From the NCBI GenBank assembly GCA_014529385.2, contig CM043956.1, positions 88,097,221 through 88,161,220 of the forward strand: DNA of 64,000 nucleotides, in the 5' to 3' direction. Positions 1-10,903 of the stretch are shown here, piece after piece; position 1 is the stretch's first letter; the number at the start of each line of letters is the position of its first letter. The notes under the pieces were generated by a model. That model ran no database searches, had not been told where the DNA came from, and saw only the letters and a program-made list of their open reading frames with translations. The position numbers and the translations under genes are program-made. The stretch comes from Adiantum capillus-veneris (Eukaryota; Streptophyta; Polypodiopsida; Polypodiales; Pteridaceae).

Positions 1-385
1 AAGGTGAATATTTGGGTCGATATCTCTACTTTTGGGATGGACTGATCACATGTTTGATTCACCACCGTATTTGCTTGCTATTCCGATTAGAGCTCCAATC
101 ATGGGTCATTAGTTCTTTTTTGGATTGGACTGATTCATGAAAGGAGGTAGGAAGGTGAATCTTTGGGTCGATATCCCTACTTTTGGGATAGACTGATCAC
201 ATGTTTGATTCACCCTGCTGTATTTGCTTGCTATTTCGATTAGAGCTCCAATCATGGGTCATTAGTTATTTTTTGGACTGGACTGATTCATGAAAGGGGT
301 AGGAAGGTGAATCTTTGGGTCGATATCTCTACTTTTGGGATGGACTGATCACATATTTGATTCACCGTTGTATTTGCTTGCTCAT
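1..385. repeat. 151-bp direct tandem repeat, about 2.5 copies
   Basis: Copies start near 1, 152 and 304, each opening with AAGGTGAAT.TTTGGGTCGATAT and containing GGACTGATCACAT and TTTGCTTGCT. Copies differ by only a few substitutions and one small indel. The array ends about 150 bp upstream of the hAT transposase start. It may be subterminal sequence of that transposon, but no terminal inverted repeat was identified, so this is inference. Confidence 0.9.
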
Positions 386-537
386 GTTTGAGTAGATTGA
401 GGTTTATTCCCTTCAGGCTTCACTACTACGCTTGTGTGTGATATTGATTATAACACTAATGTTTGGTTTGAATAATACTTGAAAGAAGAGATAGCATACT
501 GAGCTATGTTTATTGGTATTGCAGGCATCCAATAAGT

Positions 538-2664
538 ATGTCTTCCACCGGGAATGTGAGCGGTGATGTTGATGTCTCAAGCTTGGCTTCCTTGAGGAGA
601 CCTCCTACCTCGATGCCAGGTCCTGCTTCGCAGGGCAAGCGAAAGGCAGGTGGAAAAAGTCTAGGACCAGAGTGGAATTTTTCCACAAATTTAAATAAGT
701 ATCAAGATTGGAAATGTAACTTTTGTGGCGAAGAGAAATCTAGAGGAGCACCAAGAATAAGGGATCATTTTCTAGGTGGCAATACCAGAATCCAAGGAGG
801 AAAGTGCAAGGGCTTAGGTGCAAAAGAAGTAGCTATGCGCTTAAAATCTTTAATTGGTAAGCTAATTTCCACAAGCAAAAGATCAAATCTCTCTACTTTC
901 GACCATCACACCCCTGTATCAATAAGATCAAACCAGTACGAGGGATCATTGGGTGTAATGCCCACCAATGGAAGCACTCAAAGCAAGGAACCAACTTCTC
1001 ATATCGATGGAACTACACCTCCAAACCATGGATCTCCCGACTTTCAGGTAGGATCGTCAAAAAGTAGACAGGTTAGCTTACAGACGAGCTTCAAAACGCT
1101 TGCCTTAGAAGAAGCACAACTTGCATTAGCTAAAGCTGTCTATTTCACTGGGGGATCATTGGCCATTGTCACCCATGATGCATGGAAGTCAGCTTGGAAA
1201 TGCATTGGGGAGTATGGTGTTGGATTTACCCCTCCAACATATCACCATATGAGAAACCAACTGTTGGATAAATGTTACACAAGCACACAACAGGATATTC
1301 AAAGGGTAATATTAAATGCAACAGAACAATCTGGATACACCATAGTTAGTGATGGTTGGTCCAACGTTCAAAGGCGTCCATTGATCAACATCATGCCTGT
1401 ATGTCCTCGTGGTGAATGTTTTATCAAAGCTGTGGATAGCTCTTGTCAAATAAAGTCTAGAAGTTTTATAACTGACATCATTGGTGACGTAGTTGAGGAA
1501 CTTGGAAAAGAAAATGTTGTCCGAGTAATCATGGACAATGCCAAAAATTGCAGGGCTGCAGGTAGGATACTTGAAAGTCGCTTCTCTCACCTATATAGTG
1601 CTGGTTGCAGTACACATAGCTTGAAATTGGTATTGCAAGATTGGTACAAGAGGGAGGACACAGAGTGGTTCAAATGGATAATAGTAGAAAATGCTCGCTT
1701 AATAGTCAAGTTTGTTTTGAAGCGTCAGAGGGTTCTTGACATGTACCGTCACAGGATGTCTACTATGTTAAAGCTGCCGTGCAAAACTAGATTTTGCACC
1801 AACTACTATACGATAGAATCATCAATAAAAAATAAGAATGATGTGATGGAGACATTTGTTTGTGCCACTTTTTCAGAATGGGAGGCCGGTCAAAGGGAGA
1901 AGATAAAAAGCAAAATAGGGGTGATCAGAGATCTACTAGCTGATCGCCACTTCTGGGATGATGTGGTGGATGTGCACAATGTCATGATGCCAATTATGCT
2001 CGCATTACGCCAACTGGATTCTGCCTTGCCTAACATAGGTAAGGTGTGGATGGCTTGGTGGATTGTTCAAGAAAGCCTTGCAAACCCAGAGGAGCCCCAG
2101 GAGCCAATTGTGAAGCCTTGGAAGACACCATTCACTCAAAAGAGGAGAGACATTTTGAGAAAGTATGTGCATGGTCGATGGGTTGGAGCACATAGTCCAC
2201 TACACAGCGTAGCTTTCTTATTGGATCTAGAGTATTGGGCAATGGAAATAGACAAACTTGATGAGGAGGTGCTGGAAGACTTTTATGATGTGATAGGCAG
2301 GTTTTATGATAATCCTGATGAGCATGCATCAACTGTTACTGATCTTATGAAGTTTAAACTCAAAGAGGGTAAGTTTGGTACAGAATTTGTGCAGAAACTT
2401 GCCACGGAGCAACCAACATGGAAGTGGTGGATGATGAATGGTGGTAGTGCACCCACCCTTAAACCCCTAGCTGTTAGAATCCTAGCCCAATGTGCATCCA
2501 ATTCAAGTTCTGAGAGAAACTGGAGTACATATAAATATGTACATTCCACCATCAGAAACTGCCTTCTAAATTCAAGAGCTGAAAAATTGGTGTATATGTA
2601 CTGCAACCATCGGCTATTGGCAAGAGTGCAAGCTGAGAACTACAAAGAGGAGATGCCGCGCTAG
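538..2664 (+). CDS. hAT-superfamily transposase (BED finger, DUF659, C-terminal dimerisation)
   Basis: Encodes a 708-residue transposase of the cut-and-paste hAT superfamily. A BED-type zinc finger (C60, C63, H77, C90 region) would bind transposon ends. A DUF659-like RNase H-fold core contains S-D-G-W (first catalytic Asp about residue 272) and I-M-D-N (second Asp about 333). The C-terminal hAT dimerisation block at about 630-690 contains S-S-S-E-R-N-W-S, whose Glu at about 659 fits the third catalytic residue. The length is normal for the family. A pyrimidine-rich stretch ending in GCAG at about 521-524 could be a splice acceptor, so an upstream exon is possible. The TAG at 2662 is followed in frame by 51 more sense codons, mostly acidic and ending in a basic tail, up to a TAA at 2818-2820, so the ancestral protein was probably longer. 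All three catalytic residues survive, so it may still be functional. Confidence 0.9.
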   Translation: MSSTGNVSGDVDVSSLASLRRPPTSMPGPASQGKRKAGGKSLGPEWNFSTNLNKYQDWKCNFCGEEKSRGAPRIRDHFLGGNTRIQGGKCKGLGAKEVAMRLKSLIGKLISTSKRSNLSTFDHHTPVSIRSNQYEGSLGVMPTNGSTQSKEPTSHIDGTTPPNHGSPDFQVGSSKSRQVSLQTSFKTLALEEAQLALAKAVYFTGGSLAIVTHDAWKSAWKCIGEYGVGFTPPTYHHMRNQLLDKCYTSTQQDIQRVILNATEQSGYTIVSDGWSNVQRRPLINIMPVCPRGECFIKAVDSSCQIKSRSFITDIIGDVVEELGKENVVRVIMDNAKNCRAAGRILESRFSHLYSAGCSTHSLKLVLQDWYKREDTEWFKWIIVENARLIVKFVLKRQRVLDMYRHRMSTMLKLPCKTRFCTNYYTIESSIKNKNDVMETFVCATFSEWEAGQREKIKSKIGVIRDLLADRHFWDDVVDVHNVMMPIMLALRQLDSALPNIGKVWMAWWIVQESLANPEEPQEPIVKPWKTPFTQKRRDILRKYVHGRWVGAHSPLHSVAFLLDLEYWAMEIDKLDEEVLEDFYDVIGRFYDNPDEHASTVTDLMKFKLKEGKFGTEFVQKLATEQPTWKWWMMNGGSAPTLKPLAVRILAQCASNSSSERNWSTYKYVHSTIRNCLLNSRAEKLVYMYCNHRLLARVQAENYKEEMPR

Positions 2665-3106
2665 ACTTATGATGTAACCAATGATGAGGTGGACGAAGAC
2701 AGTGAGCTGCAAGGGGAATCTCATGAAGTAGAAACTACATGTACTTTAGAAGAGATTGAAGAGAATTTGGAAATTGAAACAACTTTGACCCGTCGCAGCA
2801 AGCGACGGTGGTTTAATTAATAGATTATCGAATCCATTGAGTGACTTCTGTTTAAGTTCAGAAACTGTTTATCTTATAAGATTTTTATATATTTAGTTTA
2901 AGGTTTAGACATTTGCTTAATAATAAACGAAGCCCTTAAAAACCTTTATAAGGCCACAAATCACTATTAAAGCTTCATAATATACAAAGCCCTAACAAAT
3001 CTTTGCATTATCACATATCATAATTGAAGCTGAAGTGAAGACAATTCACAATTCACTAATAAATTCTCGCAAGACAACGAGTAAATGTTTTCAAATGTTA
3101 TAAAAA

Positions 3107-4063
3107 CTATCCAAGTGATAGTGAAATATTTGTGAGAATATCTTCATTCTCCTGTTCACGCTGATCTTTAAGCTTATTATAGTCTTCAGACATTTTGAAC
3201 ATTGCATATAGATTTTTGGATATCTCATACTCACATATAGCACAATGAAAGTTATTCATCATGCTTTGCATCAGCATGATATGTGGTACATATGTCCGCA
3301 TGGCAAGCTGAAGTGACCACACCACTCATGAAAGAATGATCTACATATGGGGCAAGGACCACCGTGCTCACCTGAAGATGGAGGGGCCTCAATAGATGTT
3401 GGGTGCTCAATCAATGTGGCAACATTTTGTTTTTTTTATAGTTGCCTCTAACTCTTTTACGTGGTGAGATAGCACCTTCACCTCCCTTTGCAAATCTCTA
3501 TTTAGGGTTTCTTCTGCATGAGAGCCTTGTGTATCTTGTGATGCTTGCCTGAGTTGAGTTTGAAGCTCCTCCCTAACTTGGTGCACTTCCATTGATGCAC
3601 CTTCTAGTGCCAATGACATCTCTTGCCGTGTGACGGTGATTGCACTACTCCGAATGTCCTCAACCGTCATGTGAGGTGTCCTTGAGATGAAGTCCACTGC
3701 TTCACCCAAGACATAATGCATGTATAACATCTTGGCAAACCACAATGGACAATCCATATGATGCATAGGATGACACATAACATCAAGATATATGTTCTCT
3801 CCATTGTCTTGTATGTCTGCATTAATGCATTGTGACAGCTTGAGTCGGCCTTTCTTGATGTTGTCATTTGCAACGCTTGGCCATATGGATTTGACCATTT
3901 CTCGGTCAATCCTAGTGTTCACCTCTTTCCATTGTGTACCCACTGGGTTGGCCCACTGGGAGCAACGAGCTGCAATTCGAGCGGTGTCCTTCACTCCACC
4001 GCCTTGACACATGGATCTGAGACGCTCAAAAGCGCGCTTAGCCCTTTGATTATCATTATCCAT
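3107..4063 (-). pseudogene. Coiled-coil protein with C-terminal RING-H2 finger, frameshifted
   Basis: The first 218 codons (4063 down to 3407) encode an unrecognised N-terminal region followed by a heptad-rich segment (about residues 150-215), likely a coiled coil. The frame ends just after an A8 run at about 3430-3438. Shifting frame there reads on into a cysteine/histidine pattern C-x2-C-x14-C-x-H-x2-H-x2-C at about 3365-3280. A second shift continues as x11-C-x2-C inside the segment 3325-3107. Together these match the RING-H2 consensus spacing, which suggests an E3 ubiquitin ligase-like protein. The tail after the RING is again helical and acidic. Two frame changes mean a pseudogene, unannotated short introns or homopolymer errors. 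The N-terminal domain is not one I can name. Confidence 0.55.
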
Positions 4064-4108
4064 ATCCTGACTAAACAGTATACTTCAGTTATGGCATACA
4101 AACTTAAT

Positions 4109-4250
4109 GATAATCAATTGCTATAAGAGTAACCACCATTTTACGACAATCAATTGCTATAATTTTAACCACCATTTTACGACAATCAATTGATATTAGA
4201 ATAACCAGCATCTTACGACAATCAATTGATATAAGAGTAACCACCATTTT
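4109..4250. repeat. 36-bp tandem repeat, 4 copies
   Basis: Units begin near 4109, 4145, 4181 and 4217, each holding GA(C/T)AATCAATTG(C/A)TAT and usually TAACCACCAT. They lie between the RING-type and kinase pseudogenes and carry no ORF. Confidence 0.85.
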
Positions 4251-4415
4251 TTAAATCAATGAATGACAATCAGTGATTCCACATGGCTTATTGCTTGAAA
4301 CTTAAGAGAAAAAACAAAACTCATAGAAAATTTGTTGTCTATTGAGATATAACAAAGTGTTTTTATTACTCAAACATCATCCATGGCGCATAAAACCCAA
4401 TTTTTAAAAGTGCTT

Positions 4416-5939
4416 TTATAAGTCAAAAGTCTCAGAAAACCCTGCTTCATAAAGTACATCATATATCCATAAAAAAAAGGCTACACTCATTTCAGAGGGA
4501 GGGCGTAAGCATCGTTCTGGCTGGGCTTCAAATCTTTCTAATTCTTTGTCCAAAAGTGCCAAGGTCTTTCTGTCTGTGGATTTCTTCCTCACCCAACCTT
4601 CCACAACAATCCTAGATATGGCTTGTACCTCCACTGAAACCTTATGTTTGAACCAATCTGTGCTGTAGTAGTCAGAGAACTCTCCACAAAACTTACAAAA
4701 TTGCCATATCACCCATCCTATGGCGTACACATCTGTGGCCTTGGTCCATGGGCACGGGTGATTGCCATCTAGTAATTCAGGAGCTCGCCAAGGATGAAGC
4801 TCTTATCGGTATTGTTGGTCTTTTGTGTCTCTAAGCCAACGTGTAGAGCCAATCCCCAATCAATTATTCCAATACGGGGAGTGAGATCCTTGGTAAAGTC
4901 CAACATGATGTTCCATGGATGGAGATCATTGTGGATCACTACCTCGTCATGTGCGAATCGCAATGCCTTCACCAAGGCATGGATCAACGAGGGAGCATTA
5001 TTGCACATGCTCTTGATACGTGTTTTCTGGTCTTCAGAGGGCTGCTCCCATTTAAAGTCTTCAGGGATCTTTCCTTTCCCATCTTGATGCGCTACAAGCG
5101 TCGTGAAAGAGCATGTGGAAGGGGCACTGTCTCCATAAGATCACCTAAAGTTCCCCCATTGAAGTAGGGGAATATCAGAAACCATGGCAAGGTTACAGAG
5201 TGGGAAATACTCCTCACAATCCCTTTATGGTTGAGATCTACCCCACTTTCTGATGCAAAGCTTTTCCACTGATGCTTGGCCTGTCCTTTGAACTCCTTGG
5301 CACAATAAGTATTCGTTGCAGGAAGGAAACTGATCCCTTTGATTTGAACTTGCCACCCTGTGCCATAAGCCCCTGACCCAAGTTTCTTGATCTTCTTAAT
5401 GGACTTATTTGGAATACCCAGAGTCATACTAAATTCAGAATTGTATATACTGCTCTCCAAGTGACTGGCAGAAGCAGTAGAACCCGATGTTCCCTCAATG
5501 GCAACCTCCTCAATAAAGGGTTCTCCAACTTGGCTGCTCCCCATAACTCTGGTGATAGCCATTCGCATTTTCTTGCTTAGGCCAAACTGTGTGTCTATGT
5601 GGTATGCTCGCCTTGACCTCTCCTTTCAGCTCTCCATCTAGTGTTCCAATGCTCTAGCTTACCCTTGTCTACTTCTTGAGGGCATTCCTCTTTCAAATCA
5701 GAGGTCACCTTGGGCAAATTGCCCACCCAACTGCTCAGTAATGAGATTATTGATTCGGTTGTTTTGTCTGGATATAACAACAACATTTTGCGGGCAATCT
5801 CGCTGTATAATGATTTCAATCTAGACTCATCTGCAACAATCTACGCTATATCGTCGGGATCTAGTGCACTGACGATTGTAATCAACAATTGTATAATTTT
5901 CTTTTTGAACTCTATCATTGAAGTAGCAGAAGGATCCAT
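4416..5939 (-). pseudogene. Protein kinase-like gene, broken by a stop and three frameshifts
   Basis: On the minus strand a likely start (M-D-P-S-A-T) lies at 5939. An in-frame TAG at 5841-5843 is followed by a helical N-terminal region to about 5620. A frameshift there enters the kinase domain: glycine loop G-S-G-A-Y-G (about 5360-5380) and the ATP-binding Lys in C-A-K-E-F. After a second frameshift near 5092 comes the catalytic loop H-N-D-L-H-P-W-N (about 4913-4937), then D-W-G in place of DFG. After a third frameshift near 4801 come W-R-A-P-E-L-L (the APE motif) and the C-lobe, ending at 4416. Catalytic Lys, Asp, Asn and Mg-binding Asp are retained, so the ancestor was probably an active Ser/Thr-type kinase. 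H-N-D and D-W-G are unusual variants. The breaks make a working product unlikely unless some are sequence errors. Confidence 0.75.
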
Positions 5940-5994
5940 TTTGCCTGCAATGGTATTATTGCAAAAAACACATTGTGAAATATAACTATGTGCC

Positions 5995-7385
5995 ACTACA
6001 TTTGGATCTTTTCTACGTGAAAGAAAAAGTACAGTATAGACCATAGATCTTGTACGCTTTTGCAGTGACACACCTAATTGCAATTGCAACCATGTGCCAA
6101 TGCCTCACCGTACGAAAACTTACAAACAGATGCTCCTGTCATTCTAGCAACAACACACCTAGTCGCAATTGCAACCATGTGCCAAAGCATGAATGACTGG
6201 GAGCAACATAAAACATAGTCACCCTATGCTTTTGCAATGACACACCTATCCGCAATTGCAACCATGTGCCAGTGCATCCACGCACGTTGACTTATTTCAA
6301 ACAGGTGCTCCTGTCATTCTAGTAGTTACACACCTAGTCGCAATTGCAACCATGTGCCGAAGCATGCATGATTGGGAGCAACATAAAACATAGTCACCCT
6401 ACGATTTTGTAGTGACACACCTAGCCGCAATTGCAACCATGTGCCAGTGCATCCACGCACGATGACTTATTTCAAACAGATACTCCTGTCATTCTAGCAG
6501 CAACACACCTAGTCGCAATTTCAACCATGTGCCGAAGCATGAATGACTGGGAGCAACATAAAACATAGTCTCCCTATGCTTTTGCAATGACACACCTAGC
6601 TGCAATTGCAACCATGTGCCTGTGCATCCAGGCACGGTGACTTCTTTCAAACAGATGCTCCTGTCATTCTAGTAGCAACACCCCTAGTCGCAATTGCAAC
6701 CATGTGCCGAAGCATGAATGATTGGGAGCAACATAAAACATAGTCTTCAATGACACACCTAGTCGCAATTGCAACCATGTGCCAGTGCATCCACGCATGA
6801 TGTCTTCTTTCAAGATTCAAGCATATGAAGCATTATGAAATTATTTGAGCACACATTCATGCATTAGATGCTACCATCAATCTAGCAGCAACACACCTAG
6901 TCGCAATTGCAACCATGTGCCGAAGCATGAATGAAGCGAAGAAACATAAAACATAGTCATCTTGCGTTTTTGCAATGACACACCTAGCCGCAATTGCAAC
7001 CATGTGCCAGTGCATGCACGCACGTTGACTTCTTTCAAAGAGATTCTCCTGTCATTCTAGCATCAACACATCTAGTCGCAATTGCAACCATGTGCCAAAG
7101 CATGAATGACTGGAAGCAACATAAAACATAATCACCCTATGCTTTTGCAATGAAACACCTATCCGAAATTGCAACCATGTGCCAGTGAATTCACGCACGG
7201 TTACTTCTTTCAAAAAAATGCTCCTGTCATTCTTGCAGCAACACACCTAGTCGCAATTGCAACCATGTGCCGAAGCATGAATGACTGGGAGAAATATAAA
7301 ACATAATCATCGTACGCTTTTGCACTGACACACCTAGCCGCAATTGCAACCATGTGCGAGTGCATCCACGTACGATGATTTGATA
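5995..7385. repeat. Satellite array: 87/88-bp monomers in a 175-bp dimer
   Basis: About 15 monomers share the core GCAATTGCAACCATGTGCC, starting near 6080, 6165, 6252, 6340, 6427, 6515, 6602, 6690, 6765, 6903, 6990, 7078, 7164, 7253 and 7340. Spacing is 85-89 bp apart from one short and one long interval around 6765-6903. Two monomer types alternate: one followed by AGCATGAATGACTGGGAGCAA, the other by GTGCATCCACGCACG and then GATGCTCCTGTCATTCTAG. The higher-order unit is therefore about 175 bp, close to a nucleosome repeat. The core contains the palindrome GCAATTGC. No significant coding potential is seen. Confidence 0.92.
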
Positions 7386-8478
7386 AAAGAAATTTTATAC
7401 CTTTAAGTTTTAACGCAAAAAACTCAAAAAAACATCAATAAAATAAGGAAGGGTTTAAAAAATTACTGCTACACTGCTTTGAGAATGTGGAAAGTTGCCA
7501 GAAAGTTTGGTGAAGACTTTTTAATGTATCTCTTTTGTGAAAAAGACAAGCACCGGCGTCGCCTTTATATAGCCACGACGGGCCCAACGGGGAAATAGCT
7601 TTACCTGACGGGCCAACTAACTTGCCCGGCGGGCTACGAGCCGGTCTCCAGGTCTCCCTGGAGGTCAAAAAAGATGAATGTCAATTAACATAATATTTGT
7701 TATTTTGCATTTTTATTGTTATTAACCTGAAATTATAGTGTGATCACGTCATTTTGAAATCCCTGTTTGGAGGCTTCTTTTTGGCTTTAAGAAATTGTCC
7801 TTACATGATTACACAGACACTTTTGACAAGGGAAGTATTTTTTATATGTGTATACTGGAATGAAACTTCATACATATAGACATTGTACAAAGATGATTTT
7901 GAGACTGAGTTATTTTTGTACTTATCATTCCTTCTCTCTCAAGCCAGTTGTCTTTTGAATGTAAAAAGTTCAATCATGTTTTATTATTTATGGTAAAACA
8001 GCTACACACACATCCTAAACATATGGTTTTTCCATTCTATGCGAAAACCGGTACGCTGGCTTTAGAAAATAGTTTTGAAGCATAGTTCTAAGTGGGACCC
8101 ACAGTCTATAAATCCTTAACCGTCTGATTGGTGTTAGGTGGCCCCTCATAGACTATGTTTCTGGTCTCCTGCTCATGGCTATCATAGTCTCTAACTTTGC
8201 TGGTTTAAGGATTGCAGGCCCAATCCACATGACTAGTTCTATGTTCATATATTTCCTTTCAGGATCACAAATACTTTAGAATGACAGCCTACATGAAAGT
8301 AAAACACAACCCGGAGAATCATACGAGGATTCTACAGTAGCAGATTAAGTTTTACCTAAAAGACCATAATCCTAAAAAAGCCTTAGGAGCTAGAACCCGA
8401 TCTTTTTTACCAAGAAAGGACAAATGTTGTATTACTGACTACACTAAGTAGTCATATCCTCATTAACTTTTTTGTATA
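7386..8478. other. Non-coding stretch, no gene seen
   Basis: Mostly AT-rich sequence with a GC-richer patch at about 7555-7670 that contains TATATAG and repeated ACGGGCC-type words. No conserved reading frame is seen on either strand. Confidence 0.6.
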
Positions 8479-10903
8479 TTGCAGACCCTTCCTCTCTCGC
8501 AAGGTTTGGAATTATCCTCTAAACCCCTCTCTGTGGCTACATCTCTTGTCCTCAGATGTATCAGCAACCTGGATGCTTCTCAACTAATTTATGACTCGGC
8601 TCTTACATCAAATGGATGTTTATCTTACACATGTTATCCTTTAATGATTGGATCAAAATTTTGGCTACCTTGGATAAGGATTCAAAAGAAGGTGTTGATT
8701 TTATTTCCCAATACACAACACAACTTCCTATACTCTCTTTACAATATCAGCAAGAGCTTGCCTTGTTCTCATCCTCTGGGGTTGATTTGTCCAAATTTTT
8801 GAAGAAACTATGCGGCTTCAATCCTACCTTTATATGTACCCCAGATATCCCTCAAACAGGTGGCATCTTTTGTTGGGATAGTGCTACTCTAGAAGCCGTT
8901 AAAGAATTTCAGAGCAATCTCTACTGCCTCACTGACTCTAACCTCTTAGAAAACCTACCAAAAATCTCTAAAGTCTTTCCTTTCCTACCTGTTAGGTAGA
9001 TTGAAATTGAATCCTTTGGGGTAGACCATCAGCTCTGGGTCATACCTAACAAGGCTTTTTTAGCACCTATTCTAAGTGAAACATGGGTTTACCTTGCTAA
9101 CCTCCCTGCCTCTACCATTGAAGACTGTAGACTCAAAATTTTGAAAGGTGGACAATTCCTTGCTAAAAGGGAACTCATAAATCCCCCTTCAACCTCAACC
9201 TCATCGATCATTCCAAATGTCCTTCCAATACAGGCCTCTACATCCGAACTAAGGGAAACATGGAGTTTGCCAAAAACAACCTTGACTTCTACACATAATC
9301 CATTTGGAATGTTTTTTGGCCCCATGTTAAATGTGCCTACAAGTTTCTTGACCCCAAAGCTTCATGAGAATCTAGCATCATGTGGTTGATCATTCCATAT
9401 GGTTTATTCTCCAACCATCTAGACCTACTCTTCCCGGAGAAACCAATGGACTTTTATCTCTCTCTTATTTGCTCTTGGTTAGGTGGCCAAGCAAAATAGA
9501 CAGTAATTGCTCAGATTGCTTTCAACATCTTTCATGGACTAATGCTAGATATTCTGAAGGAACTAAAATTTGATGAACCTGGGATCTATTTGACCACTTA
9601 TGACAATTACAAAGGTGTAAATATTATCCCTAGCTTACTTAAACCATGTATTGATGAAGATGATTCCCCTTCTTTAAAAAGACCCCAATTCTCTTGCTAC
9701 CCCCAACTCTTTTAGTTCTTTTTTGACACCTAGCTTGTCTTCTAATCGAGGGAAATCTCGTAGCTATACTAGAGAAGAGGTAGAAACACACCAATCAGGA
9801 ACCTTCTTGAAATGTAATTATTGATATAGGTTGCTGTGAGCCCACGTGGAAGGAAGTTTGTCTACAAAAAAGTTCCAAGCCAGGACTTTATTTACTTACA
9901 CTGTTGCTTTCAGAATGAGCTTCTTTATTGGGTACATCCTAAAAGACTTTTTTGTGAGTGCTTTGACCTACTTTTTGGCAATCACAAACTACTAGACACT
10001 GTACTTATCGGATGGAAATATCAAAAATCCGTTAAAAATTTGGTCTATAGTAATGATTTTCTTTGACATAACTCAGTCCTTGAATGCATGTGCAATCAAT
10101 TTATCACATTTTGTAAAGAGTTTGATACATATGGTATGCATGTTTGTACTTGTGATCTTACCATCATTGGAAATAACAAAGTCCAAAAAATCTTGGCTAA
10201 AGGGCTAAACCACATACCTAAATTTCCAAAAAACCCATATCTTGCTCTATCAGCTTTACTTAGCTGCTTAACTAATCTTGTCAGATCTCTCCGACTGGAG
10301 AAGACAGTCCTACTGGACTTAACCAGAGTAGTGGAAGAATGATTTTTTCAGAAAATCTCACAAATACCTAGGAAATGGTTATCTATAGATAACTCTTGGC
10401 TAAGACCACAACTAGCAAAAAATATCAAAGATATGGTTTATTGTTGGTCTAGATAATAGCTCTAATTTTGCCACTCTTATTTGTAAAAACTCAGCCTGGA
10501 ATACTGCTCATTCTTGAGTATCCAGTAAGGAGTTCACAAGAATCAATACTTCTCTATAAACAGTTACCAATAACATCTCAAAACACTTAGAAAATTTGGG
10601 ATATTCTCTTCAGTATACTAAACTGCAATTACTTTTTCCTACCTATAAGATCCATCAACATAAATTCAGATGGATATCAGATGCTTCAAATGGCATCTTC
10701 AAAGATTTCATCAAAGATATCACTCTTTGTCTTGACCTTATATTAGCAAAGTTTGAACTTATTTGTGCATTTGAAGAAAAAATCTGCCATAACTTTCTAC
10801 GAGTACAATACAACCCCTGTTGGATAACAAAAAAATCTATTGAGGTTTCTCTTAACATCCCTAAAAACATGTTTAATCTTTTCTCGGCAGCAGATATTAC
10901 TCA
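8479..10903 (+). pseudogene. Decayed reverse transcriptase gene, Penelope-like type (5' part)
   Basis: A string of plus-strand segments in shifting frames (8616-8999, 9000-9389, 9836-10066, 10088-10342, 10596-10903) reads as one degraded protein. The N-terminal half is not recognised. At about 10195-10230 a K-G-L-N-H-I-P-like box matches the conserved block upstream of RT in Penelope-like and related elements. At about 10640-10700 there is P-T-Y-K-I-H followed by K-F-R-W-I-S-D, which fits the family's K-x-H-K...K-F-R-x-I region. The sequence then runs to F-S-A-A-D-I-T, RT motif A with its catalytic Asp, where the copia element is inserted. The reading continues after the insertion at 16450. 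No GIY-YIG nuclease was seen. Assignment to Penelope-like elements rests on motif memory, so another RT class is possible. Confidence 0.5.

Noticed and set aside
1312-2606. Minus-strand ORFs opposite the hAT transposase
   Set aside because: They overlap a well-supported coding region in antisense and have no recognisable domain.
5995-7385. Regular repeat array considered as CRISPR-like
   Set aside because: The intervals between cores are themselves repeated and homologous, there are no unique spacers or cas genes, and the context is a plant nuclear genome.
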